A stretch of 64,000 nt of DNA from Paucisalibacillus algeriensis (GCF_000577245.1 NZ_CBYO010000022.1:620001-684000), one strand, 5' to 3'. Shown: positions 52,001 through 60,523, counted from the first letter of the stretch. The notes: generated by a model not told the origin, from the letters alone. Numbers and translations are program-made.

Positions 52001-52074
52001 ATTTATTTCCCCCAATCTCTTTAACTGGTAAAACAACAGATGATTGAATATATTCTTATTCTTATAATTCCTTC

Positions 52075-52458
52075 CTATCGTTCAATACGTATCAAATCAT
52101 CAGAAGGGGTTAGATACTTCTTTTTTCCTATTGTAAAATCAGCTCCCTGACGTTCTACTTCAACATATTGAACAACCTTTTCATCGTTCATGAAAATTAA
52201 TAAATATATATCGTCTCTCCAATCAATATCACTTGGATCATTATAATCAACACCTAATTGCTTCTCTATTTCTTCTGGTGGAGTATAAGGGGTAAATAAA
52301 AATGCCTTTTCCCAATCGAAAGATGTCCATGATGTAAGATTTATTTCATTTTTGTTCTTATCTTCTATTATCGAATAAAGCGACTTTTCTAAGTCTATAT
52401 TGTGTTGAATACTACTACATCCTACTAATAATAGTAAAAAAATGATAAAAAAAACCAT
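52075..52458 (-). CDS. Putative small lipoprotein
   Basis: 127 residues as read from ATG at 52458, with a lipobox LLVGC (Cys14) after a hydrophobic stretch, and a mature domain of about 110 residues that I do not recognise. The start is doubtful: the ATG has no ribosome binding site close by and no positive n-region, while five in-frame codons upstream (VIKKV) would supply one and GGAGAG lies suitably before them. The upstream codon is GTT/ATC rather than a standard start, so either a rare start is used or the start was lost. First gene of the small membrane-gene tandem. Confidence 0.6.
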   Translation of the reverse strand: MVFFIIFLLLLVGCSSIQHNIDLEKSLYSIIEDKNKNEINLTSWTSFDWEKAFLFTPYTPPEEIEKQLGVDYNDPSDIDWRDDIYLLIFMNDEKVVQYVEVERQGADFTIGKKKYLTPSDDLIRIER

Positions 52459-52732
52459 TACTTTTTTGATAACAAATCTCTCCTTCCTTCTTATTCAAAA
52501 GAGTTTTCACTCAATACAAACATAATCGTACAAAATTTTGTCCAATTGAAATTAGTTCCTTTCGTTATTCAACTTGGCTATAGATTTAATATACAGCATC
52601 CCTTGCCAAGGTTTATAAATATTGTATAATTCATTTTAAGTATTCAGTTTTCTAAATCAAGCTTCTCTGTGGTAAAAATGTAAAAATGATTCCGTACCCG
52701 CATTCTAAAATCCAGCAAAAAAGGTGATACGA

Positions 52733-53398
52733 ATGAAAAAGAAGCTTATTCTTCTTGATATGATATGCTATGTCGCACTTCCATTTTTAATTTGGAATTA
52801 CGGCAGGGAGCTATTGGGTGATTATCCAGCAATGCTTATATCAACTATTCCTGGCTTTATTTATACCGTTTACCGCTTCGTAGTAGAACGGCAATTTAAT
52901 ATTGCTGGATTGTTTATTATTGGATCATTGTTTATTAATACAACAGTAAATCTATTGTCGGGATCAGCTGAACAAATGCTGTGGAACGGAGTTTACCTAG
53001 GGTTGTTTTATGCCTTGATTCATTTCATAGTGTTCATAATTAAACGCCCACTAGCATTATACTTTGCAGTTGATTTTGTTTATTCGCAAGGTTGGTCAAG
53101 AAACGAAAGCACTCCTGTATTTTATATGAAAGGTAATTTCAAGTGGTTTCAAATCATACAAATACTTTTCATTATACGCGGATTGTTCATTGCAGGCTTG
53201 AAGATGTGGTTGCTACAAAAATATGGTGTAGAAGGTTATAATCAGATGCTTATTTATAGGCAAATAAGCGAATGGCTTTTTGGGTTGCTCATTACAGCTA
53301 TATTTATTTATACTAACGTGCCAATAAGTAAATACTTCGAACAAATACGGATGGAAGAAGCAAGGGCGGATTCCAAAGTTAATAAGTCTTTGATTTAG
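52733..53398 (+). CDS. VC0807-like membrane protein
   Basis: 221 residues, six or so membrane helices. MKKKLILLDMICYVALPFLIWNYGRELLGDYPAMLISTIPGFIYTVYRFVVERQFNIAGLFIIGSLF and later FKWFQIIQILFIIRGLFIAGLKMWLLQKYGVEGYN match, in my reading, the VC0807 family, whose function is not known. ATG at 52733 follows AAAGGTGATACG; an in-frame GTG lies three codons upstream. Isolated on the plus strand. Confidence 0.7.
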   Translation: MKKKLILLDMICYVALPFLIWNYGRELLGDYPAMLISTIPGFIYTVYRFVVERQFNIAGLFIIGSLFINTTVNLLSGSAEQMLWNGVYLGLFYALIHFIVFIIKRPLALYFAVDFVYSQGWSRNESTPVFYMKGNFKWFQIIQILFIIRGLFIAGLKMWLLQKYGVEGYNQMLIYRQISEWLFGLLITAIFIYTNVPISKYFEQIRMEEARADSKVNKSLI

Positions 53399-53464
53399 CT
53401 ACATGCAAAAAGGCTTGGAATAATAAATTCTAAGCGTGTTAAATTGCAATTATCAGGAGAACAA

Positions 53465-53755
53465 TTATCCTTTAAATGATAAGCCTGCTTCTTCTAATGA
53501 ATTTCTCATAATCGGTAGAGATGCTGGTCCAATACCATGGATTTTTAGAATTTCTTTTTCGGTATACATTGCAAGCTTTTGTACCGTATCAATCCCTTCG
53601 TGAATTAAAGCATTCCTAGCGGGAGAACTTAGTTTTGATAAGAAACCATTTTTAGGTTTATTCTCTTTATTGCAGGTAGGACAACTTTTACAATCACTGC
53701 TCTTGTAATACTTATGTCCCTTTTCACAAATCCTTAAACTTTTTTCAGCTGTCAA
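53465..53755 (-). CDS. Zinc ribbon plus RNA polymerase alpha-CTD-like protein
   Basis: 96 residues. An N-terminal Cys/His cluster (Cys10, His14, Cys22, Cys25, Cys28) forms a small zinc ribbon. The remaining 60 residues (LSSPARNALIHEGIDTVQKLAMYTEKEILKIHGIGPASLPIMRNSLEEAGLSF) are a copy of the alpha C-terminal domain of RNA polymerase, with the helix-hairpin-helix GIGPASL. The alpha-CTD binds DNA minor groove and regulators, so this may be a nucleic-acid-binding accessory protein. TTG start after GGAGGGAG. Confidence 0.8.
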   Translation of the reverse strand: MTAEKSLRICEKGHKYYKSSDCKSCPTCNKENKPKNGFLSKLSSPARNALIHEGIDTVQKLAMYTEKEILKIHGIGPASLPIMRNSLEEAGLSFKG

Positions 53756-53944
53756 AATACTCCCTCCAATTAAATTTTATTTGTTATACAATATCGACTA
53801 AATCTATGTATGTCCCTATTTCAAGAATACTCTTTGTTAACTCAAGTATAATTATTTTCACTATCCCTATCAAACATATACATACTAGCCTAATTTTCTT
53901 CCATAATTAAATACGGATGAACTTCATAATGGTTTCACTCTCTT

Positions 53945-54094
53945 ATGGGAAACTATTTTTTTAAACGACCTACCGTGACAAGACACTTTTCCTTAAAATC
54001 TGTATTAACCATAGGAATTATATGTACACTTCTAGGCTTTTTTCTTCTTGCTTTCACAACTTTGAAATCCGTCATCTATGGCTTATTATTTTGA
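53945..54094 (+). pseudogene. Possible remnant of a membrane-protein N-terminus
   Basis: A frame of 49 codons from ATG at 53945 (MGNYFFKRPTVTRHFSLKSV, then a hydrophobic helix to YGLLF) resembles the start of a permease with basic N-terminus and first membrane helix. It has no ribosome binding site and stops at a TGA directly before the GC-rich segment, so it may be a gene fragment cut by that segment. I cannot name the family. Confidence 0.3.
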
Positions 54095-54304
54095 ATGGTG
54101 ATGGCCAGGTCGTTAGGTTTTGGTAGATGTCGGATTAGCTCTACCCGATTAGGGACTGTGCTGGATGCCGGATTCGCGAAGGAGTTCCTAAAAGTCGCGC
54201 ATTTGGATGAATTTGGCGTGACCTTTTGCAACTCTCGCGCAAGAGTAAAGAAGAAACGCGTGACTATAGGCAATCCCGATCTCCCGCCGAACTCGCCAAA
54301 CAAA
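54095..54304. other. GC-rich segment of unknown origin
   Basis: About 51 % GC against roughly 35 % around it. A plus-strand frame of 83 codons (MVMARSLGFGRCRISSTRLG...) and a minus-strand frame of similar size cover it, but neither has a ribosome binding site or a recognisable fold, and the plus frame runs on through the DUF418 terminator hairpin. It may be a dispersed element or foreign DNA. Confidence 0.4.
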
Positions 54305-54343
54305 AAACAACTTACAAATGACATATCACCATTTGCAAGTTGT
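54302..54343 (-). terminator. Rho-independent terminator of the DUF418 gene
   Basis: On the minus strand ACAACTTGCAAATG and CATTTGTAAGTTGT form a 14-pair stem (one G-U) followed by six T, about 25 bases after the 54370 stop. Confidence 0.88.
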
Positions 54344-54369
54344 TAGAAAAATCTTTCCTTATCAATTTG

Positions 54370-55581
54370 TTATCCCATTCTTCTCTTCCTCATTGGTTGA
54401 AGTTTCAAATACGTAACCGACCGCCACAACCATTCAAACGGACCAAATCGAAACTTCTTTAACCATAGTTTACTGAATGCTATTTGACCAGCAAAGATTA
54501 CTAGACAGATGACCGTTCCCATAAATAGGCTGATACTCCCATACCAACCAAGTCCTATAAATATAGCAAGGGAAATAATCGTTTGAAATAAATAATTTGT
54601 TAAAGCCATTTGACCCACATAGCCTAACAACCGTAATCTCTGTTGCCATACTTCTCTTCTAAGAAGTAATGTCAAAGCAGAAATATAAAATAGACATAAC
54701 GGATAACTACTAATACTGGTTAATACTAGAATAACGTACGTTTGTTTAATTCCCCAATCTATAATCCCTAAAGTGAATAGTGCTAATAATGCTACTAACG
54801 GAATGCTGATAAGTAAAGTAATTAGACGGATCTTTTTAAGAAACTGTACATGTTTGGATACATCTTGGAAGATACCTGCCTTCCCTACTGCTAACCCAAT
54901 CAGAAACATTGCTAGTACTGGAAGCATTGCCGGAATGATATTTAGAAGAATCATTGGTAACTCTGCTCCAAGGCGATAGCTAACCCATTCAAGGTATCCA
55001 GCGTTTTGGTAGACTGCTACATACTCTGAAACGGCACTTTCCATTATTGTTGTCGATACTTCTATTTGCTCCAAAATGGAATTTGGTATTAATAAGGTTA
55101 GAAGGTTGAACACATTATACACTAATAATAAACTACCCGCCCAGATTAACATGGTCATGATTTTTCTTTTAAAAAATAATAATAAGAACAATCCTGCAAG
55201 TGCATATGTATGTAAAATATCTCCAAACCATAGTGCAATAAGATGAATGAGTCCAAACAGTAATAAAGCTATCATTCTTCTCACAAAAAGACTCGTTGCA
55301 CCTAATCCCTTCATTTCAGCTCGGCTAATAAAAATATAAAACCCTAGTCCAAATAGAAACGAGAAAATAGTAAAAAACTTCATGTCGATAAACAATGTAA
55401 AGAATGCATCTAACCAATAATCGATTCCGGTATAGACCGGTTCATAACCATGCATTTGTTTCATAAAAATAGCACTGTGAAACGATGGCATATTCACTAA
55501 AAATATCCCAAACAATGCAAACCCTCTGATGATGTCAATTGTAAGGATCCGTTCCTTACTAGCAATTGGTGAATTTCCCAT
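54370..55581 (-). CDS. DUF418-family membrane protein
   Basis: 403 residues, nine to ten membrane helices. RILTIDIIRGFALFGIFLVNMPSF at the start and the C-terminal segment LRLLGYVGQMALTNYLFQTIISLAIF, then FGPFEWLWRSVTYLK are the signature of DUF418 (YeiB/YxaH-like) proteins, related to acyltransferase-3-type membrane proteins. Function unknown. ATG follows AGGGGAAGATATT. Monocistronic. Confidence 0.92.
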   Translation of the reverse strand: MGNSPIASKERILTIDIIRGFALFGIFLVNMPSFHSAIFMKQMHGYEPVYTGIDYWLDAFFTLFIDMKFFTIFSFLFGLGFYIFISRAEMKGLGATSLFVRRMIALLLFGLIHLIALWFGDILHTYALAGLFLLLFFKRKIMTMLIWAGSLLLVYNVFNLLTLLIPNSILEQIEVSTTIMESAVSEYVAVYQNAGYLEWVSYRLGAELPMILLNIIPAMLPVLAMFLIGLAVGKAGIFQDVSKHVQFLKKIRLITLLISIPLVALLALFTLGIIDWGIKQTYVILVLTSISSYPLCLFYISALTLLLRREVWQQRLRLLGYVGQMALTNYLFQTIISLAIFIGLGWYGSISLFMGTVICLVIFAGQIAFSKLWLKKFRFGPFEWLWRSVTYLKLQPMRKRRMG

Positions 55582-55773
55582 AATATCTTCCCCTTATAAA
55601 GTCTCTTTTCTCTCTTTTTCATTGTTGTCCATCAGATTTACGTTTGGACTTCTATAAAGGTTTCAAAGTCTAGACATATCACAAGATTTTCTCCCTTAAA
55701 GTTAATACCATCATTTTAAAGGGTATTTCTTTAATCTGAAACAAAGGAGAATTCACCTGTATTACAGTCCTTA

Positions 55774-56688
55774 TTAGACAAGTTCCATGTAAAATCTTCT
55801 TTCATCCTCCATTACTTCAAATCCAACGGACTTATATACACTTAGTGCTTTTTCATTCTCTGTATCTACCATTAACTTCGCTTTATTCAGCCCAACATCT
55901 TTTAGATAAGTAAGCGCGGTTGTCAAAAGAAATTTAGCTATTCCTTGTTTTCTCCATGCTACCTTAACAAACACATCCTCGACGACACCCATCTCATCTT
56001 CTTGCCAGGCCATCGCACAAGCTATGATACTTCCATTTTCCCATACTGGAATGGCAGTCCAGGAAGGATTACTCTTATATTCACGTAATCTCTTAAGGCC
56101 TAGTGCACTATCTGGCCAAATTTCACACTCTGCTTCTAAATATTGCTTTTCCTCTTCCAAACTATCCATCTTCCAAAATTCCGATTTTAGAATTGGGTGA
56201 GATAAGGCAATAGGCTCTATCGGTTGTTGTAAATCTCTTTCCATTGTGTATAAGGTTTCAAAGGGCTTAAAACCCTTCTCATCTACAAAAAAGCGATTGT
56301 TATTTGCTTCCGTCCCAAAATTACCTACACAAAAGTTTGTTTGGTAATTAGCAGAAAGATGCTGTTTCAGCTCCAAGGCACGATCGTATAATACCTGAAA
56401 TAACCGATTCAATAGTTCAAAATCTAGTTCTCTATCGGGCAGTGTCTTCAAATTTAAATAGATACTATGTTTGCTTCCTTTCGGGTGCCCATCTGGAATG
56501 CTATTAATAATCTCAACCTGACCTTTTCCTACCATTTCTCCATTTTCAAAAGCACAAATTACATTTTTCCAATTCTCTTCCGGGCCAATCCACCAAAACA
56601 CGACCTTTCTATCCTTTGTTACCTTTTGGTAGAAATCACCTAATAACGGCATATCCTCTTGCTTGAAATTTCTTATCTCTATGTTCAT
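55774..56688 (-). CDS. Two-domain GNAT acetyltransferase
   Basis: 304 residues with two GNAT modules. The N-terminal one (1-145) is degenerate, without a clear acetyl-CoA loop; the C-terminal one (about 170-304) has EDVFVKVAWRKQGIAKFLLTTALTYLKDVGLNKAKLMVDTENEKALSVYKSVGFEV, which includes the R/Q-x-x-G-x-A loop. The tandem layout resembles mycothiol-synthase-type enzymes, though that need not mean thiol chemistry. ATG follows AGGAGAAATT. The DegV gene ends 45 bases upstream on the same strand. Confidence 0.88.
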   Translation of the reverse strand: MNIEIRNFKQEDMPLLGDFYQKVTKDRKVVFWWIGPEENWKNVICAFENGEMVGKGQVEIINSIPDGHPKGSKHSIYLNLKTLPDRELDFELLNRLFQVLYDRALELKQHLSANYQTNFCVGNFGTEANNNRFFVDEKGFKPFETLYTMERDLQQPIEPIALSHPILKSEFWKMDSLEEEKQYLEAECEIWPDSALGLKRLREYKSNPSWTAIPVWENGSIIACAMAWQEDEMGVVEDVFVKVAWRKQGIAKFLLTTALTYLKDVGLNKAKLMVDTENEKALSVYKSVGFEVMEDERRFYMELV

Positions 56689-56733
56689 ATCGTATAATTT
56701 CTCCTATTTCTATGGAATGAAGTGCAACAGGTC

Positions 56734-57585
56734 CTATCTTTCCAACCCAGCAATTCCAAAACCACCAGGTCCTGCATGAGTGGAAATCATGGCACCTGCC
56801 TGTAGCCAATCTACCATTTCAAATCCGGATTCATTTGCTATAGTAGTCATTCTCGTCTTAATTTCTTCTGATAACCCAACAGAATACAGTAAGTAGATTT
56901 GACTTTTATCCAAGTCATATTGGTTTAAATAGTCCCGGAAAAGTTTTTCTGTAACCGAGCTCATGTTACCACGATACTTTTTAGTAGATACAAGGTTTCC
57001 ATCTACCAATTCAATACGAGGTTTAATCTTTAATAAAGCTCCTCCAAGATAAGCTAGATTACTAACTCTTCCCCCAGCTTTTAGGAACTCAAGACTCCCA
57101 GGTACAAAAGCTAGTCTAGATTTCGGCACAATCGATTTAATTTTTTCTATTAGATAAACAGGCTCCATAGTAGGGTCTTTTGCCAATAGGTCCACTGCAT
57201 ACATGACAATGGCAGTTAATCCTCCAGTAACATTGAGCGCATCAATAAGATGAATATCATCCATGTCTTCTGTCGCAACTAGAGCGTTTTGGAAAGACGA
57301 AGATGCCTTAGACGTATATCCTATATGAATAATGACACATTCTGGATTGTTTGCTTTGATTTCCTTAAAGAACTCTTCATATTCATGAATATTCGTAGCT
57401 GTTGTGGAAGGGATTTTTTTCTTTTTCTCGTGGTAGTCATATATTTCTTCTACTGGTAGTGATCCGTCCAGATAATCCTTATCATCCATGATAACGTGCA
57501 TCGGAACCACGTGAACATGATGTTTGCTAATCCATTCTTGCGGTAAATCAGCTCCACTTTCCGTGGTTAAAATAATTTTACTCAA
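56734..57585 (-). CDS. DegV-family fatty-acid-binding protein (FakB-like)
   Basis: 283 residues. KIILTTESGADLPQEWISKHHVHVVPMHVIMDDKDYLDG opens the N-terminal domain and STTATNIHEYEEFF plus IHIGYTSKASSSFQNALVA surround the fatty-acid carboxylate site; GGRVSNLAYLGGALLKIKPRIEL is the C-terminal mark. DegV/FakB proteins present fatty acids to the kinase FakA for phosphorylation. Gly-Gly-Phe-Gly near the C-terminus fits the pocket lid. TTG start after AGAGGGGA. No fakA is adjacent. Confidence 0.93.
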   Translation of the reverse strand: MSKIILTTESGADLPQEWISKHHVHVVPMHVIMDDKDYLDGSLPVEEIYDYHEKKKKIPSTTATNIHEYEEFFKEIKANNPECVIIHIGYTSKASSSFQNALVATEDMDDIHLIDALNVTGGLTAIVMYAVDLLAKDPTMEPVYLIEKIKSIVPKSRLAFVPGSLEFLKAGGRVSNLAYLGGALLKIKPRIELVDGNLVSTKKYRGNMSSVTEKLFRDYLNQYDLDKSQIYLLYSVGLSEEIKTRMTTIANESGFEMVDWLQAGAMISTHAGPGGFGIAGLER

Positions 57586-57697
57586 TTAAAAATCCCCTCT
57601 CTTCTTCCATAACTTTAATAACTAACTCTTAGTACCTAGTCTAACTATACAATAAAAAATAACTTATTTCAGAATTTTTTATAATTATTTTTCCATT

Positions 57698-57730
57698 AAA
57701 AAGAACCTGATGCTCTTAGAGCATCAGGTC
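57698..57730 (-). terminator. Rho-independent terminator
   Basis: On the minus strand GACCTGATGCTC and GAGCATCAGGTT pair over 12 positions around TAA, followed by CTTTTT. It serves the fragment at 57807-57992 or a longer transcript from 58061. Confidence 0.9.
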
Positions 57731-57806
57731 CAAATTAGATAAATTGTTCGTAGGGTTCCTGTCGATCTGTCTCACATTAAGAAATATGAGCCTTTTCTTT
57801 CATCAT

Positions 57807-57992
57807 TTAAATATATTTATGTTCATAGACTGATTTCTTCTTTTGGTTACCCGTGCTCTCGAAGAACGAAATAACCTCCGTAATCGCGTTCTCCAATAAA
57901 TCTCTATCATTAGTTTTTTCTAGCTGTTCAATTGCTTTTTCAATTTCTTCTGGAAAGTAGTTTAATTGATTTTTCTTTATGCCCCAGACAAT
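57807..57992 (-). pseudogene. Probable 3' fragment of an unrecognised gene
   Basis: A 61-codon frame reads helical and charged (KNQLNYFPEEIEKAIEQLEK, then TNDRDLLENAITEVISFFES and a Lys-rich end). It starts directly after an in-frame stop and has no ATG, GTG or TTG start with ribosome binding site. The preceding sequence continues in the next frame (ITVVLVEEINCLGHKE), which suggests one frameshift in a formerly longer gene. A terminator follows. I do not recognise the family. Confidence 0.45.
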
Positions 57993-58060
57993 TTATTTCT
58001 TCAACTAAAACAACCGTGATTACACCTATTAGGGTGGTCAGCTAAATTCTTTTCCATACT

Positions 58061-58237
58061 CTAATCTAAATTGAATAGTTCCGAAATGATTTCAGTACTC
58101 CCTGGTGTAAACATAAATATTGATACGGCGATACATAAAATTCCTACAAATACGAAGCTAATTTTTTTATTTCCACGTAGTCCCTTAACAACTAATAATA
58201 TTCCCACCATTAATAGTAAGAAATACCAAAAACCCAT
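58061..58237 (-). CDS. Small two-helix membrane protein, 58 residues
   Basis: ATG at 58237 is preceded by AAGGAGTGAGATT. The product (MGFWYFLLLMVGILLVVKG, then RGNKKISFVFVGILCIAVSI and an acidic tail ending LFNLD) has two membrane helices joined by a basic loop. It is too short for usual gene calling but has every mark of a real gene. Family unknown. Confidence 0.75.
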   Translation of the reverse strand: MGFWYFLLLMVGILLVVKGLRGNKKISFVFVGILCIAVSIFMFTPGSTEIISELFNLD

Positions 58238-58344
58238 AATCTCACTCCTTCATCGAATGATGTAACCGTGAACCCATGCATCATTTAGATTACGTACATC
58301 CCTTCAAAAATAAAATATTGTTACATTACTTTTTCTCAATCCTT

Positions 58345-58935
58345 TTAAGCTCTATTTAAACCCCCATGTGAATTCCACAATCTATTTACGGCGACTAATT
58401 CTCTTTCATTAAATTCCATTCTGTATATATCTGGTTTTGAGGTATGCAGCAAAAACTCTAAATCATATTTTCTATCAAAATAACTCATCATTAACGTCAT
58501 TACTGCCCCATGAGTACCTACAACTACTTTCTGTCCTCGATAAGTATTTAATATTTCTTTTAAGGTTTTGATAGCTCTTGTCTGACAATCCTTATTTGAC
58601 TCTCCTCCAGGCAAAGCAAAGTTGGGTTCAGAAAATGACTTGTTTAAAAACGTCAATAATTCTTCATCAGATAGTCGCTTGTCCTCTACGGTAAATATTC
58701 TCTCTTTAAGGTCCTCGACTACCGAAACTTTATGTCCTAATTGATCTGCTAGGTCTTGTACAGTTAGAATGGAACGCTTGTATGGACTTGAGAAAACTGC
58801 ATCAATACTTTCTTTTTTTAAGATATTCGTTATTCGTTGGGCGTCTTTATTTCCTTCTTCAGATAATCCTCTTGTTCTCTCATTACCGACTTTTGGTGAA
58901 TCACCATGTCTCACCATGTAAATAAAAGTTCTCAT
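58345..58935 (-). CDS. Histidine phosphatase (phosphoglycerate mutase-like) family protein
   Basis: 196 residues. FIYMVRHGDSPKVGNERTRGLSEEG has the catalytic RHG, VFSSPYKRSILTV the second Arg, ALPGGESNKDCQTRA the Glu and VVVGTHGAVMTL the second His, so all active-site residues are present. The enzyme dephosphorylates small phosphoesters; the substrate is not evident. ATG at 58935 follows GGGGGCTAGT. The next gene is small and unrelated. Confidence 0.92.
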   Translation of the reverse strand: MRTFIYMVRHGDSPKVGNERTRGLSEEGNKDAQRITNILKKESIDAVFSSPYKRSILTVQDLADQLGHKVSVVEDLKERIFTVEDKRLSDEELLTFLNKSFSEPNFALPGGESNKDCQTRAIKTLKEILNTYRGQKVVVGTHGAVMTLMMSYFDRKYDLEFLLHTSKPDIYRMEFNERELVAVNRLWNSHGGLNRA

Positions 58936-59124
58936 ACTAGCCCCCAAGTTAATTTAATTTAAACAATTGTATTTGTTTCATAAAACTCCCAATTTCAATT
59001 ATATACATATACATTCTATATATATAGATATTCTATGCATATAACTATACTACAATATTGTCTTAACAAGTTCAATCAAATTTGCAGAATTATATAAGTA
59101 CTTATTCATAAACTAATACTTAAA

Positions 59125-59152
59125 TAAAAAAAGATACCTGTGAAGGTATCTT
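59125..59152 (-). terminator. Rho-independent terminator of the VOC gene
   Basis: On the minus strand AAGATACCT and AGGTATCTT pair around a 4-base loop and are followed by seven T, 55 bases after the 59208 stop. Confidence 0.85.
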
Positions 59153-59207
59153 CCCTTATAATATAATACTTAAAATAACTAACTCTTTACTACAAGTTTA
59201 TCAATGA

Positions 59208-59615
59208 TTACAATGCATTTTCATCCATATAAACGACTTCCCATAAATGACCGTCTAAGTCCTGAAAACCCCATCCATACATAAATCCATGATCTTGAGG
59301 CTCGGTATCGGTTTTGCCGCCAGCTGAAAGTGCCTTATTTACCAACTCGTCCACTTGCTCTCGACTTTCAGCCGATAAGCAGAAAATCGCTTCGGAGGCA
59401 GTAGTAGTATCCACAATTTCCTTCTTACTAAACTCTTTGAATCGTTCCTCATTCATGATTAAAGCAAAGATATTGTCATTGATGATTATACTGGATGTGC
59501 TCTCATTGCTGAATTGCGTGTTTAACTCAAAACCGATCTCTGTCAAAAAGTTGGTAGACTTTTTCACATCTTTTACTGGTAAATTGATAAAGATATTTTT
59601 GGATTTAAATGCCAA
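59208..59615 (-). CDS. VOC-family (glyoxalase-like) protein
   Basis: About 135 residues. NIFINLPVKDVKKSTNFLTEIGFELNTQFSNE starts the first module and GGKTDTEPQDHGFMYGWGFQDLDGHLWEVVYMDE ends the second; this is the YaeR/PhnB-neighbouring group with a C-terminal Glu that could bind metal. TTG at 59615 lies 7 bases after GGAGGT and is preferred; the GTG at 59624 lies inside the ribosome binding site. Reaction unknown. Confidence 0.85.
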   Translation of the reverse strand: MAFKSKNIFINLPVKDVKKSTNFLTEIGFELNTQFSNESTSSIIINDNIFALIMNEERFKEFSKKEIVDTTTASEAIFCLSAESREQVDELVNKALSAGGKTDTEPQDHGFMYGWGFQDLDGHLWEVVYMDENAL

Positions 59616-59735
59616 TTTATTCACCTCCTCTTCAAATTATCATAGACAAGAGTGGTAAGTCAAACTATATTCTTATTATTAATAATAGTCTATTTATTCC
59701 GGTTGGGCTATCCCCCTTTTCGAAGATTAATCAAA

Positions 59736-60347
59736 TTACTTTCTATTTTTCATCACTTCAGCTAATGCCTTAGAGTTTAAATCTTTTTCCTCATATAGTT
59801 TATCAATGATGCTTTGATAGTCCTCTTCATTTCGATTTTGACTTAATTTATAAGCAGCTTGAGATTCTTGTATTTTAATTTTAAATCCAACAATTCCCTT
59901 GATTTGTTTTTTAGTTTGGGAAGAAAGATTTTCCCATAAAACAGGGTCCTTACGAAATTGCTCATATTTTTGAAGTAGTAGTTTAAGGTCTTCTTCTAAT
60001 TCCTGTTCACTCATAATAGTTGCTGTTCCATATATATGGACAGATTGATAGTTCCATGTTGGTACATTTTCAGATTTATACCAAGAAGATGAAATATAAG
60101 CATGCGGACCTTGATACATGACTAGGACGTTTTCACTATCATCCTCCAATGTTTCCACCTGAGGATTCGCATAAGCAAAGTGTCCCGTTATATAGTAATC
60201 ATCTCCTTGTTTATGTAACTCTAAAGGCAAATGAGTGGCAATAGGCTTTCCTTGTTTTGTCGTTACAATTGTTCCAAAAGAGTTATTCTGAATAAATTCT
60301 CTGATTTCATCAAAGTCTGTGACCTTAAAATGTTTAGGGATATACAT
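59736..60347 (-). CDS. paiB: PaiB-family FMN-binding protein
   Basis: 203 residues of split-barrel flavin-binding fold: MYIPKHFKVTDFDEIREFIQNNSFGTIVTT at the start and HAYISSSWYKSENVPTWNYQSVHIYGTA in the middle are the PaiB signature. In B. subtilis PaiB acts with PaiA to limit sporulation and protease genes, but its biochemical role is more likely flavin-linked. Here no paiA lies next to it; a PaiA-like GNAT is about 8.6 kb away at 50623. ATG follows AAAGGTGGAT. Confidence 0.92.
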   Translation of the reverse strand: MYIPKHFKVTDFDEIREFIQNNSFGTIVTTKQGKPIATHLPLELHKQGDDYYITGHFAYANPQVETLEDDSENVLVMYQGPHAYISSSWYKSENVPTWNYQSVHIYGTATIMSEQELEEDLKLLLQKYEQFRKDPVLWENLSSQTKKQIKGIVGFKIKIQESQAAYKLSQNRNEEDYQSIIDKLYEEKDLNSKALAEVMKNRK

Positions 60348-60486
60348 AAGTATCCACCTTTCAAAAAATTAATTATTTTGATCACCTTGTTTAACTTGCG
60401 CCACATTTCTTTGTTCTCTATTTAATTTAATAAATATAATAGTTGGAAGTAATCTTAAGAAAAAAGCTTATTGATTTAAAACAGTC

Positions 60487-60523
60487 AAAAAGCCACAGAA
60501 TTATATAATATAACCCTGTGGCT
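60487..60523 (-). terminator. Rho-independent terminator after a 28-codon ORF
   Basis: On the minus strand AGCCACAG and CTGTGGCT pair (with further AT pairs in the loop) and are followed by five T. It lies 58 bases after the stop of the small ORF at 60581-60667, which it appears to serve. Confidence 0.75.

Larger units (their letters stand above)
53756..54369. other. Gene-poor region with a GC-rich segment
   Basis: 614 bases. The first 190 have nothing evident. A 49-codon hydrophobic frame (53945-54094) is followed at once by a segment of about 51 % GC (54101-54300; 102 G+C in 200 counted), open on both strands and unlike the AT-rich surroundings, and by the terminator of the DUF418 gene. 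Confidence 0.55.
57586..58060. other. Region with a terminator and a possible gene fragment
   Basis: 475 bases. They contain a strong terminator (57698-57730, minus strand) and, upstream of it on that strand, a 61-codon frame that looks coding but lacks a start (57807-57992). No complete gene is seen before the small membrane gene at 58061. Confidence 0.55.

Noticed and set aside
54095-54346. 83-codon plus-strand frame in the GC-rich segment
   Set aside because: No ribosome binding site, it runs through the DUF418 terminator hairpin, and an equally long frame exists on the other strand. Kept only as a sequence feature.
55695-55732. Hairpin-like CCCTT...AAAGGG sequence after the two-domain GNAT gene
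   Set aside because: The stem needs a bulge and the T-run is weak; not convincing as a terminator.
58071-58265. 64-codon plus-strand frame
   Set aside because: It is antisense to the 58-residue membrane protein, which has AAGGAGTGAG before its ATG; the plus frame has no such site.
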